Assembly: GCA_026770025.1 (NCBI GenBank)
Contig: JAMXDE010000023.1
Location: forward strand, 868,001-932,000
Origin: Craspedostauros australis
Taxonomy: Eukaryota > Bacillariophyta > Bacillariophyceae > Mastogloiales > Achnanthaceae
Length of the DNA stretch: 64,000 nucleotides
Reading direction: 5' to 3'
The position numbers and the translations under genes were made by a program. Shown in pieces: positions 50,935 through 61,800 of the stretch (positions within the stretch are counted from its first letter, which is position 1; every line of letters starts with the position of its first letter). The notes under the pieces were generated by a model, which was not told the DNA's origin, did not search any database, and worked only from the letters and a program-made list of their open reading frames with translations.

Positions 50935-52839
50935 ATGGAGCAAGGATGGGAGGACCATGGTGAAGACGCTGCCGACGATGACGCCAAGGTGATCGAAGAA
51001 AACGGCAGCGAGGAGTTCGAGCAAGGTCATGGTGAACGTCACCATAATCGCCATCATGTCCATGAACCCCATCGCCGACACCACCCGTACAATCAAGAGC
51101 CAGAGCGCACTCTATCCGAGCTCGACGAAGACCTCGTTGAAGACGAGGAGGATAAGTACAGCCACGTGCGCCACCTCATGTGCGGTGCGGGCATGATCCT
51201 AGGCTTCGTCTTTTGCTTCATTGAGCTTGGCGACGACCGCAAGATCAACCAAACCCTCGCCATCGCAGTTTGGATGGCAACCCTCTGGTTGACCGAGGTC
51301 ATCCCTCTCGTCGTCACCGCGTTCCTGCCGATCATCCTGTTTCCACTCTTTGGCATCCTGAGCAGCGCCACAGTCACCGCACAGTACGCCAACAACACGA
51401 TCTTCCTGTTCATCTCCGGCTTCCTCATGGCGCTGACCTTGCAGCGATGGAATCTGCACCGCCGGTTCTCCCTCAAGATCCTGTCCTGGTGCGGCGTCAA
51501 CCCCGGCATCCTGGTCCTTGGCATCATGGGGGCCACGTTCATCCTCTCCATGTTCGTGTCAAACACCGCCACAAGTCTCATGATGGTGCCCAACGCCCTG
51601 TCCATCTGCAAGGCCCTCGAAGAATCCGGCACAGGATCCAACACCCGCGAAAGTCGTCGTTTCTCGACTGCCGTCATGCTGGGCATCGCCTACTCCGCCA
51701 ACGTCGGTGGCATGGCATCTCTCATCGGCACCCCACCTAACCTCGTCTTCCAGAAGCAGCTGGCCGCCATCTTCCCCGATGCGCCCGAAATGACCTTCGC
51801 CGTCTGGCTCGGCTTTGGATTCCCCATCGCCTTCATCATGCTGCTCGTCATCTGGGGCTACCTGACCTTCACCTACCTTCGCGGTCTGGATATGGCATCC
51901 CGCGTCGATCCTGAAATCTTCAAGACCCAGTACACTAACCTCGGACCTTGGTCGTACGAGCAGATCGCAGTCACCGTCCTCTTCACTCTCGAGGCCTTCC
52001 TGTGGATCTTCCGCAAGGATCTGGAATTCGATGCTGTCACCATCGAGGGCTGGGCCAACATCTTCTCGGAGCCGAAGCACATCGCCGATGCCACCGTGGG
52101 CATGACGATCGCTGTCATCCTCTTCATCGCACCAGGTCGATCCGCGTACATGGCTGAAGACGCTCCTGGATACGAAAAGGAAGAGACCGAGGAAGAGAAG
52201 GCCAAGGCTACAAAGAAGGAAGAAGTGGCCGACGACAACGCACCGGCATCGAACGAGCAAGGATCGCAGTCCTCCAATCACCATCACCACCACCCTCGCC
52301 ATCATCACCCCATGACGACGCTTCTCGATTGGAGGACCGCCAACACCATGCCGTACAACATCGTCTTCCTCTTCGGCGGTGGCTTCGCCCTTGCTAAGGG
52401 CTTCGTCGACAGCGGTCTGTCCGCTTACTTGGGCGAGGAGCTCAAGGGGCTCGATTCCTTGTCTACCGCCGGCATCGTGTTCATCGTCATCACCCTCATC
52501 ATCTGGCTGACAGAGCTCACATCCAACACTGCGACCTCGAACATCATGATCCCAATCACTGCCTCTCTCGCCATCGCGCTCGAGACCAATCCGTACACTA
52601 TCATGATTCCCGTCACCTTGGCATGCAGCTGCGCGTTCGCTCTGCCAATCGCCACTCCACCCAACATGGTCGTCTTCTCCACCGGACGCTTGCCGTTGCA
52701 AGAGATGAAGAAGGCTGGTTTGGTCCTCAATATCATCTCCTCTGTCGTCATCCTCGGCTCCGCCTTCACATTCATTCCGTGGGTGACTGGAGAGGACGCG
52801 GATGGATTCCCAGATTGGGCCTTCACCCCATCCACATGA
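50935..52839 (+). CDS. SLC13/DASS-family sodium-coupled dicarboxylate or sulfate transporter
   Basis: 634 residues, single exon. I chose the ATG at 50935 (GGCATGGAG). A hydrophilic His/Glu-rich N-terminus of about 75 residues precedes a two-halved membrane domain. The paired SNT signatures that bind sodium and substrate carboxylate are both present: FVSNTATSLMMVPNALSI in the first half and LTSNTATSNIMIPITASLA in the second, with LIGTPPNL and PIATPPNMVVFSTG as the matching loops. Eleven or so hydrophobic segments fit the fold. A cytosolic loop between the halves is acidic and His-rich (SNHHHHHPRHHHPM, about residues 443-456). Substrate (di/tricarboxylate versus sulfate) cannot be decided by eye. 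The N-terminus has no plastid targeting signal. Confidence 0.9.
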   Translation: MEQGWEDHGEDAADDDAKVIEENGSEEFEQGHGERHHNRHHVHEPHRRHHPYNQEPERTLSELDEDLVEDEEDKYSHVRHLMCGAGMILGFVFCFIELGDDRKINQTLAIAVWMATLWLTEVIPLVVTAFLPIILFPLFGILSSATVTAQYANNTIFLFISGFLMALTLQRWNLHRRFSLKILSWCGVNPGILVLGIMGATFILSMFVSNTATSLMMVPNALSICKALEESGTGSNTRESRRFSTAVMLGIAYSANVGGMASLIGTPPNLVFQKQLAAIFPDAPEMTFAVWLGFGFPIAFIMLLVIWGYLTFTYLRGLDMASRVDPEIFKTQYTNLGPWSYEQIAVTVLFTLEAFLWIFRKDLEFDAVTIEGWANIFSEPKHIADATVGMTIAVILFIAPGRSAYMAEDAPGYEKEETEEEKAKATKKEEVADDNAPASNEQGSQSSNHHHHHPRHHHPMTTLLDWRTANTMPYNIVFLFGGGFALAKGFVDSGLSAYLGEELKGLDSLSTAGIVFIVITLIIWLTELTSNTATSNIMIPITASLAIALETNPYTIMIPVTLACSCAFALPIATPPNMVVFSTGRLPLQEMKKAGLVLNIISSVVILGSAFTFIPWVTGEDADGFPDWAFTPST

Positions 52840-52858
52840 AACCGCCTCTGGTGCCAAG

Positions 52859-52865
52859 AAGAGAG

Positions 52866-52896
<31 letters not shown>

Positions 52897-52904
52897 CAGA
52901 GAGA
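52859..52904. repeat. GA-rich microsatellite
   Basis: AGAGAGAGA with occasional CA interruptions, starting 20 bases after the SLC13 stop, so probably in its 3' untranslated region. Confidence 0.8.
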
Positions 52905-52956
52905 CGATGGACCATGGCCTCTCTCATGACTATGATCATGACCATTCACAACGGGT

Positions 52957-52998
52957 CATCTGCATGTGAACATCTGCATGTGAACATCTGCGTGTGTG
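52957..52998. repeat. 14-bp tandem repeat, three copies
   Basis: Two exact units of CATCTGCATGTGAA followed by a diverged third (CATCTGCGTGTGTG). Confidence 0.75.
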
Positions 52999-54093
52999 CA
53001 CGTGCTAGCTTCACTTCGGGAGTATGCCTCTCCACTTTGCCATACGAATACATACGATACGAGCTCTACACCACAAACGAGTAAGCATGCACATGGGAAG
53101 GGCCACCGGTTAGAGAGTATGGCCACCTGTGCATCCACTATCGACAGTAGTGTCACTAATCCACACTACATGTAATATTCTATAATACATCGAACAAGAA
53201 CATCGCATTGTATTCAATCCAAGGGTACCTACTTCTGACCTACCTGGCCGAAAGCCATTCGCATGATGCATTTGTATGTGTGAAACACAACAGTCGGTGC
53301 GCATGCGCCAGTGCTCACAGAAAGTAGATGATGGTGCTGTGCTTTCCGGAGATCAGTCGGTGTTAACTCGCTTCAGTATCGTAGCCTCCCATGTTGCGAT
53401 CGTTTGGACGAATGTCGCATCGTGATTCATATCTGATCCGTGACTTCTCAGATCTTGGATCCTTGGCACGAAATTGTTGGGGTTAGCGCAAGACAACGAG
53501 AAGACGATGAACACAACAGAGAAACTGGCGGCAACAGGCAACAACGAACACCATCCGCAACATTGGATCATTGATCATGAGACGCAGCATGCAGCGAATA
53601 CAACCATAGCACGTGGACCATGAGCGGCGATGAAGCATTGAACACTGCAATCAAGAGGCGAGCGCAGGCATAGTCACAGAAAAGGCGGTCAAACGATGTC
53701 AATGAGGATGCCAGGCACTCTCATCTCCATCCACTTTGACGGATCGGTCCTGCAACGGCAATGATGCGGCAAGTTGGCGCCAAACCAATCCTTGGTGGCA
53801 CATGCAAGGCGATTCATGGCACCTACTACTGTGCTGTTATATATTCATTGAATGTGATGGCGCCAACTCCGATAGCATTGGTTGGCATCAATGGAGCTCG
53901 CAAACACGCGAAATATATGGCAGACTTTGCCACCACCACCACCAACAACAACTAGTGGACGGCACTCGCAACAACGATCGCAGCAGCAACTACTACACCA
54001 CAGCTGCAGCACCACCACCACACCACTCCATAAGGTGCAGCCAACTTCCAATGCTCACAAATCAATCATTTCATCATCTGCACATATACCAAA

Positions 54094-54126
54094 CCAATCA
54101 ATCAACCAGTCAATCAATCAATCAAG
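54094..54126. repeat. CAAT tetranucleotide repeat
   Basis: Interrupted CAAT units about 190-220 bases upstream of the GT2 start codon. Confidence 0.7.
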
Positions 54127-54315
54127 CTAAGTCCAGCCAACACCACACTCCAGATCCAGCCATCATACTAGTACAACACATCCAGGAGATCCTCCTGTTG
54201 CGAATTGCTGCCAAGCTCGACAGAACACCACACAGAAGGTGGCATTCCGATCACAAGCAAACAGGAAAGATCGAAGAGCGACAGACACAGACAGCCTCCA
54301 ACATCTCGAGCCATC

Positions 54316-57300
54316 ATGGTGTTCATCATGCAGAAGCGTGAGGTGGAGGCGCTGCTGCGTGGCGATCTTGGCTGCGAGAACTACCTCTTTGCTCTGGTGT
54401 ACTACCTCATCATGGCATCCATCTTCGTTTTGTTGTACGAATTTGGGGTCTTGCAGGCGTACATCTCATTCCTGCTCACGGAGAAAGACTTCGTGCTGAC
54501 AGTCCTCTTCGTCGCGAGCTTCGGGATCTTTCTCATGCTTGCCCTCCTCCAGGCGACAACCCTCTCCGTTCGCCCGCTCGAGGAGCTTCCACCGACAGAT
54601 CCGGCATTCCTCGATCAAATCGCAGTCATCATCCCCTGCCACAACTCTGCCGATTGTCTCGCCGACACGTTGGAGCGAGCATTGCGGCACTTCAGACCCG
54701 ACCAAATCTTCGTTGCCGACAACAACCGCAGCCCATGGCCGACGGACAACGCGCCGTTGATTTCGGAAGAATTCGGCGTCAATTACCGATACTTCCCCCA
54801 TCCAGGCAAGACCAATGCGCTGTTCCAGATCGGCGCAGAACTGCTCGAGGAGTTCAACTACTTCCTTCTCCTGGACGATGACACGCTCCTCCCCAAGCAT
54901 CTGTCGCTGGATGCCGGGGTCTTCAACTCCAATCGCAACGTCGCAGGCATGGGCCTCGGCATCCGCATCAAGGATCGCAGTTGTATTTCGCAGGTATTGG
55001 CGGATTGGGAGTACAAGTGCCTTTCCACACGCTGGTCCGTAGTGTCGCAGCTTGCAGGCACGGCGAAGATGGCACATGGGTAAGTGCGATGATGATCGCA
55101 CACATGCTGTTGCAGTTCTCTAGCTGCTTCCCATCGCTCTGCTCTGCTCTTCTCGTCACCCTTGCGTTTCCTACAATGTCGACCCTTTCACGCACGTACG
55201 CATTCACTTGCACGCACTCACATCCAATACTCGTTTGCCTCCGCAATATGCTGCCGGTACACTGGATCTTATTACTAATTCACTCCATCATCGTATGGTA
55301 CACATGCAGAATTGCCGTCCTGTACAGGGCAGAAGCATTCATGATCATATACGAAAAGAACCCCGCGAGAACCCGACTGCCTTTTGGTGAAGATGGCTGG
55401 TCTGGTATGATCGCTCGCCAGGAAGGCATGCAAATCATCCAAGATGCCCAGAACTATGTCGAAACGTTCGCCCCCAGCCGCCTCTTCTACAACTGCAGAG
55501 ACTTGGGATGGACATCGCCATCCCAGCAAAATCAATCGTCAGCATCAGCATCCTCGACAACGCCCGCATGCATCTTGTCCAAATGCTGGCCAGGCTTGAA
55601 TTTCCGCAATGCTAAGAATTCCGATTCCGCTGCTCCTTCCACACCGACAGTCGCCTCGACGCCAGGTTCGGCGTCTCTTCTCCACACCCCACAGGCAGCG
55701 CGCCAGAGCAATCAGATCTCAGGATACGATGCCACGAACATGTGGAAACAACGGGCCCTGCGCTGGTATCGCAACTACCCCAAACGCATACATCTCGAAA
55801 TTGGATTGTGCTTCACGTACGACGCGGGCGGTTTATGGCGCAACATCTTCTACCGACTCTTCTTCATCTACTCCGTCCTTCTGGTCTACTGGTCCCTCTC
55901 CATCCCAATCACGCTCGTCACTCTGAGTATCGGGACAACCTCGTCACGACTTTTCGGGTACTACACGGTCTTGGTCTACCTGTGCGGCATCGGCTGCACG
56001 CTGCTGCAGAACTATGTGGTGTTCCGCAGACGACCTGATCTTCAGTTTTCATCATGGAAGGTCCCCATCCTGTTCCCGCTCTTCACGCTGTACATCGCGA
56101 TCATGAGATGTTTCGGTGCTCTCGGCGGTATCTTGTACTACATCCCATTTCGCAACTTTCCAAGCAACGGGAGCAGGAACAAAAAGCAAGCTCAACGCCG
56201 CAAGTCATCCCGCCAGATTTCTCCGAGCCAAACCCTCTCAGACGACTTGGATCATACGGTTGGCACGTTGGATTCCAACGATGGGACCACCGATTCTCTG
56301 GGAATCTCCCCATCATTCATGATGCACCGCCGTGCCAAGCCCTCTTCGAGCCTCCGTCAATTCCCCTTCGATTGGTCGCCAGGATCCAACGTTGACGATG
56401 ACTACGTCGGCAGAGCCAACCGACGCAAGTACCATACATCCCCAGTGAGTTTGGACGCCATCGCCAAGGGTTCAAGTCTTCTCACCAGAGGATTCGGAAG
56501 CGGAGATGCTATCTGCCTTGATGAATTTGACGATATTGCTCCAGACCTGGTCAACGCAGACAGCAGATGCAACAGCCGCAACGGTCGCAACCGTCGCAAC
56601 GTCACATTCTCGGAGATCGTGGAGGTGGCAGGGGAGAAGCCAAGGGTGTTCCATGTTACCCAGCAAGATGGCTCGGTCAAACAGGTGTTCGGTTCGAAGA
56701 AGCTGAGCGGAGCAGGTGATGTGGGTGACGACGAAGATCGGCCAATGGGAGAACTCCATGGGATCCTCCACGCATCCACGGCCAACAGTGTACAAGATCA
56801 CGCCAGTCTCGGCTCTGCGCTTCCCATGTCCCCGACGGCGGCTGCTTCGATCGTTGAAGCTCGTTTGGAAGAGCTCAGCACAGTTTCGTCGAGATATGAC
56901 ATCGAGCTCCCCACATCGCACCAGGAAGCCTCTTTTTCTCCACCTCCCGACGCCGTGAATGCAGGATCACATGATCTCATTGAGAGATTGTCACAGAAGC
57001 ACCGACGCAAGGAGTCATTTTGGAGATTGGTCCGCATCCTCGTCGAGGTGCTGCGCCGGTACGATCCAGGCCTCCATGCACAGGCCAACGCGACTATTGA
57101 TGACTGCGTTGCGAGATATCGGCAAGGGGATCCCTGCTACTTCCGGCTATCATCAGCAACCAAGAGCCGCCTCAAGCTCGTCATCCCACCTTCATACTGG
57201 AGGTTGGCACGACAAGAGCAAAACTGCTTCATGGGTCGAAGACTGCAAAGGCCAACCTCTGCCTCCATAGCAGTCCTACCTTCGTCATCGTCCATGGGTC

Positions 57301-57860
57301 GGAATATGTCAACAGACCCGCGCCATGATCGAGCCAGGTGCTCGGCGACGACGATCAAGCCCCTATCCTCCAGATCGATGGCCTTGGTACCGGGAAATCG
57401 TCAAGACATCCATTCTCGCATGGAACACGCTGGCGAAAATGCGATTGAAGTTGCTATCGTGTCGCCATCTGCAGCTCCAGCATGGAAGGATGATCGGCGC
57501 ACCCACGATCGCGGCGATGATGGCTGCCACCATGTCGGTGACGAGGAGAGTTGCAAAGATCACAGCAATCCTTGGGATGCGAGCTTTGAGTCCAGCTCGA
57601 GCCATGACGTGAGATCTGATCTGGAAATGGCTGAAATGGAAACGAGCGGAAGAAGCAGCAGCAGCAACAGCAGTCGAACTAGCTATGACGGCAGCCACTC
57701 TGAAAGTACCGACTCTGATGGCGACATCTTTGAAAGCGACAGTGCCGATGATAGTGTGGCCGATGCATCACGCAGCTCGCACTTCCTGCAGCGTCTGGAT
57801 GCGGAGGCTGATGATGCGTCCCCAGGCAACGCACACCATGCAAGAAGGAGTGACGTTTGA
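54316..57860 (+). CDS. Family 2 polysaccharide-synthase-like glycosyltransferase, two exons
   Basis: Exons 54316-55079 and 55310-57860 join to 1104 residues; ATG in the context CATCATGG. Two membrane segments (LFALVYYLIMASIFVLLYEF; VLTVLFVASFGIFLMLALL) precede the GT-A domain: AVIIPCHNSADCL near residue 103, the metal-binding LLDDDT (Asp187-189), TAKMAHGIAVLYRAEAF restored across the splice, the catalytic-base motif LPFGEDGW (Glu282/Asp283) and KQRALRW (Gln402-Trp407), a form of the QxxRW motif of processive synthases. Further membrane segments follow at about 435-560. This is the plan of chitin, hyaluronan and cellulose synthases; it matches none of them clearly. The last 540 residues are a hydrophilic, Ser/Asp-rich tail, unusual for such enzymes. 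The product is unknown. Confidence 0.87.
55080..55309 (+). other. Intron of the GT2 gene
   Basis: 230 bp, donor GTAAGT, acceptor ATGCAG. Exon 1 ends CAT-GG and exon 2 begins A-ATT, making Gly-Ile in AKMAHGIAVLYR. Read-through would stop at once (GGG-TAA). Confidence 0.9.
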
Positions 57861-58872
57861 AGGGAACATTCGTAATCGGACTAGTAGAGATGCACTTGTA
57901 AGTGGACGTGGTGAGCGCTCGACGGCTCCCACGACCCATGTGATCACAGCAGCAATAGACGATGTGTTGTGTCTGTATCGTGTATTATGTGCATGACACG
58001 GCAGCAAGCACCACCACGCTGGCAGTTGGATCGAGGTTGGCACCAACCAGCGAAGAGAAGAAACTGCGCTAAGATTCCAGACCAGGAAGTGCCTGCCTTG
58101 CTTGTGCGACAATACCATCCCGAAGTGCATTTTCAAGGTTTGGCTTCAGTACCAAAGAAGAAACGCACGGAAATGAAGCAAGATCAACCCTGTTGAAGTA
58201 TCTAGCTTCGGTTCCATCCAGTACTCTCGCTCAATTCTGTGCTGCGATGGGCTTAGCTGCATGTAGCTCAGCAGCGGTCCAACCGGATACGTTGACATCC
58301 CGGATTTCCCGCATGACTACATCAAGAAGGTCATCAACGAAGGGGTGGACAAGCACGAATGCAACGTCTACGAGGGACAGATCTTGACCTCATCACAGAA
58401 GTGCGATGCTCCGGCTGCACCTACTAATACAACACTGACGGCCCATGCCAGGAAATCTGCACGCGCGCTTGTTTGCCGTACGAAGATGAAGCCACGCAGA
58501 GATCAATGAAGGATACGGACAAGGGCTGGGGACTCGGTCAACCACCCTGCCCTCATGGTCGGGAATACAGCATAGACAACTCTCACTTTGACTTGCCAAT
58601 AAGAACTAACCATAGTTACATGTATTTGACACCAGTCAGCGAGTCCTTCATAGTAGTTCGTGGTGTGACATCGAATCCTTTGGCGTCACCAAAATCGCAG
58701 AGCAGCAAAACAGGAAGTCGATTTTTTAGCAGAATCAAGGCAGGGTCAATAACAGCAGAGGAGAGCGGATTGGTGTCATCTCGGAGACAACCAGGAAGTA
58801 AAAAATGGAAGGCAGGAGCCATGGTGCATGAGATATGGTGTGCAATTCGCGCCATTCGTGTGCCTCCTTCCA
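57861..58872. other. Convergent region with a possible orphan exon
   Basis: About 1 kb between the GT2 stop and the LRR stop. Most is without features; one coding-like segment is listed separately. Confidence 0.4.
58267..58509 (+). other. Coding-like fragment, possible orphan exon or gene remnant
   Basis: An 80-codon open stretch follows a TAG. Its first 40 codons read like real protein (GYVDIPDFPHDYIKKVINEG, then DKHECNVYEGQIL), with G or C at most third codon positions as in the genes of this window. A possible acceptor (AGCTCAG) lies at its start. No ATG, no family match, and the coding character fades after about 58400. It could be an exon of an unseen small gene or a remnant of one. Confidence 0.28.
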
Positions 58873-61800
58873 TCATTTGAGGCTACTGACGCTGTTGCTG
58901 CGCTTGTGCGATGACTTCATCCCACCAGGTTGCTTTCTCCAGAATTTGCCCTTGGGCGTTCCATTCGATTTCGGCGTGGTATCGATGGACCGACGATGAT
59001 GGGAGGAAGACGTCGACAGGGTCGAGCTTATCATCTTCAACGATGCCGACAGCGTCGATCGTGCCTTGCGTAGCGATCCACGTTTCTTGTTGGTATCGGA
59101 GGGGTCGACCGTCGCGATTGGTGCGGGGGTCTTCTTCTTGCTGCTGTTTTTCGTTGGTGATGCCGTGATTTTAGCAGGCGCTTTCTTCAGCGATGACTTG
59201 CGTGGCACCTTCAAGGAGGTCATGGGCTTGGTCTTGCTGGAATCTTGGCTATGCACACCGATGCTGCTGTTGCTGTGATTGCCTTTGCTGTTCTTGGCAT
59301 GAGCTCGGTCCTTTCTCAATTGATTGGATGCGGCAGAAGAAGACAACGATGGCAAAGATGTTCGGGTTTTGATACTTTGGCTGCCCGTCGAAGATATCGA
59401 TGAGGATCGGATGGGTCCCTTCAGCAGAGAGGATGAAGGTGACGCTCCGGGCAATTTCAGAATAGATTTGGGAGTCGGCGGCGTGGAAATCGTCGGCATT
59501 TTCAGCATCTTCTTCTTGGACGACACTGGTGAGATGATGGGCGATTTCAGATTCTCGCTCATCGAGTGCAACCGCGAGGTATACTTAATCCCCGTCGCTG
59601 GTTGGGCATTCTTGTTGTTCTGTTTGCTCTTGGTCTTGACCTTGGTCTTGCCCATGGTACTTGTGACATCGGCGGTGGTGCTGTTGCCGGTCTCGTCTGA
59701 AGCTGGATTTGGAGCCAGACCAGTTTCAGTTGCGGTAGCGGCGTCTGCAGCTATGGCTGGATCAGCACCTGCATTCATGTTTGCGTTCACGTTTACGCTT
59801 GCTTTTACATTGCTCTTGCTTGCGACGTTAGCATCGATGTTGGCACTCCCATCCACATCACTATTTTTCTTCAAATCCGGGCTCACTGCTGCTGACGTGG
59901 CGACCGAGGTTGAGGATTTGGGTTGTTGGAGAGGTTGCGGGAGACTCGATTTCCTTCTCATGGCAGAAGCTTTGGATCTCAGCGGCCCTTGTGTTCGCTT
60001 CTGGTCCTTGTCGCTTTCGGAAGAGTCGATGCTGCTGGCAGTGCTCTGCCGTTGTTGTCTAGCTCTCCAATGATCGTTGCTGTTCCGACGGCTATCCGTG
60101 ATGCTGATATCTTCAGCGTCGAGATCTTCGTCGATGTCGGTATCAGCATCATGACTGGCATTGTCTTTGTCTGTGAGCGCGCTCAGCAGGCTCAAGGTTG
60201 ACATCCGCGGCGGTGGTACCTCGTCCAATATTTGCTGTGGCGGGAAATTTTGCGCCTCTACCTCCACCTTCGGCTGCGACTGTGACTGCGATTGTGCATG
60301 TGTATGTGGCTGCGCGTCTGCTAAGATAGTAGAGTTTGACGCAGATGCTCCCCAAGCGTTGGATTGAAATGTGTTTTGACCACTCGGTGGCTCAAGCTTG
60401 TTCCAAAGCTTGCCTGCTGCATTGGTACCGACGCCTTGAGAGGGCGTAGTTTGGACTGTCCGTAGGGGGTGGTCGGGTATTGCGCTTGGCAGCGCCAGTG
60501 GTAGCGACTGTCGCTGCGCAGCCGCTGCGTACGGTTGCGGTGGTGCAGGTGGTGGCTGCGGTGGCGTTTCGAGCATTGCGACAACAGGCGATATTTCCGT
60601 TAATTGCGGCACGGCAGCCGATCTCGTCATTTGGATCGCCGTGGCTGTCATCGTCGTCGTCGTCGCCACGCTCGTCGTGATTGTCCCCATCGCAGTCGTT
60701 TTGGCGATATTGGTTGTGCGGAAGGTTACATTGGGATTTGGCATCCTGGCTGCTGCAATGACGGCCCTTCGTGGTTGCGAGTTGTCCTCCCTCACTCCGT
60801 CCGGCTGTGAGTAGCCGTTGGATCGCTGCGATCTGGAGTGATTGCTGCTGAATTGCCGAACCGCCTGAGGTGCCATAGATACGGCAAACGGCCTTGTCGA
60901 TCTGATCGGTGATCTGGCATGACCTGACAGACTCAGACGTGCTCGATTCTTCGAATGAGACTTGCTGTTTTCTGCCACCGGCTGCAACGGGCCTCCCATT
61001 GCAACAGTATTAACCTGCTGTGATGTGAGATCGACTGTCCTTGTCTGCCTCATGGATTGCGACGCGGGCATGGATGATGTCAACGAGCGTGAGGGTTGCT
61101 GCTGGGCTTCTGAGGAATTGTTGCGAGCGACGCCACGGATAGGAGTGCGGCTATGGTTCGATGCGCCAAGCGTTGCAGGACCAGGCGATAGCATGCGCGA
61201 ACGGTCTCTGCGCAATGATCGCGAGCTGGCGGATCGGCTGTACGTCGGACGACCTCTCAAGGAATTCCTTGGGATGGACTGGTTCCGTGTGTGAGAAGAT
61301 GACTGCATGCTGGACATGCTCCTCGTTTCATCGTCGTCGTGCGAAGATGATTTGTGGGTGTGCGATGACACTCTGTCTTCCTTGGTGATGATCCGCATGT
61401 TGTCGATCTGCGCCGTCGCACTCGTGGAAGATGCCGTCGTCGCCAACGTCCTGGCTGATCGGTTCGTGGCAAGGAAGCGTTCGCTGGACAAGGTGCTCCT
61501 CGAGGAACGCCGGCTTTCCGTCGCTTCCGGGTCCGGGATGGTGACGATGGCGGCACCTGACTCCGTGAGATCCGTGGTGCGACGCCCTCGCATCGAACGG
61601 AATGACTCGGTTCGCATCAACGACGCTCGTAGGTGGGACGAATGCGACGATCGCGCGGATTGGGCGGCAGAGTGTTCGTCGCGACCACGTGCTTTCGGGT
61701 CATGCCCTGACCAGTTGAGCGTATTGGGACCACCACCCGCGGCATTTTTGTTCTTTGCGCGTTGGGCCTGGAAGAATGCCAAGTCCGAACGCATCTGCGT

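Larger units (their letters stand above)
52840..54315. other. Intergenic region with simple repeats
   Basis: Between the SLC13 stop and the GT2 start, both on the + strand. Holds a GA-rich microsatellite, a 14-bp tandem repeat, an AT island near 53171-53190 and a CAAT repeat near the GT2 start. Open frames look like leader sequence. No supported gene. Confidence 0.45.
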
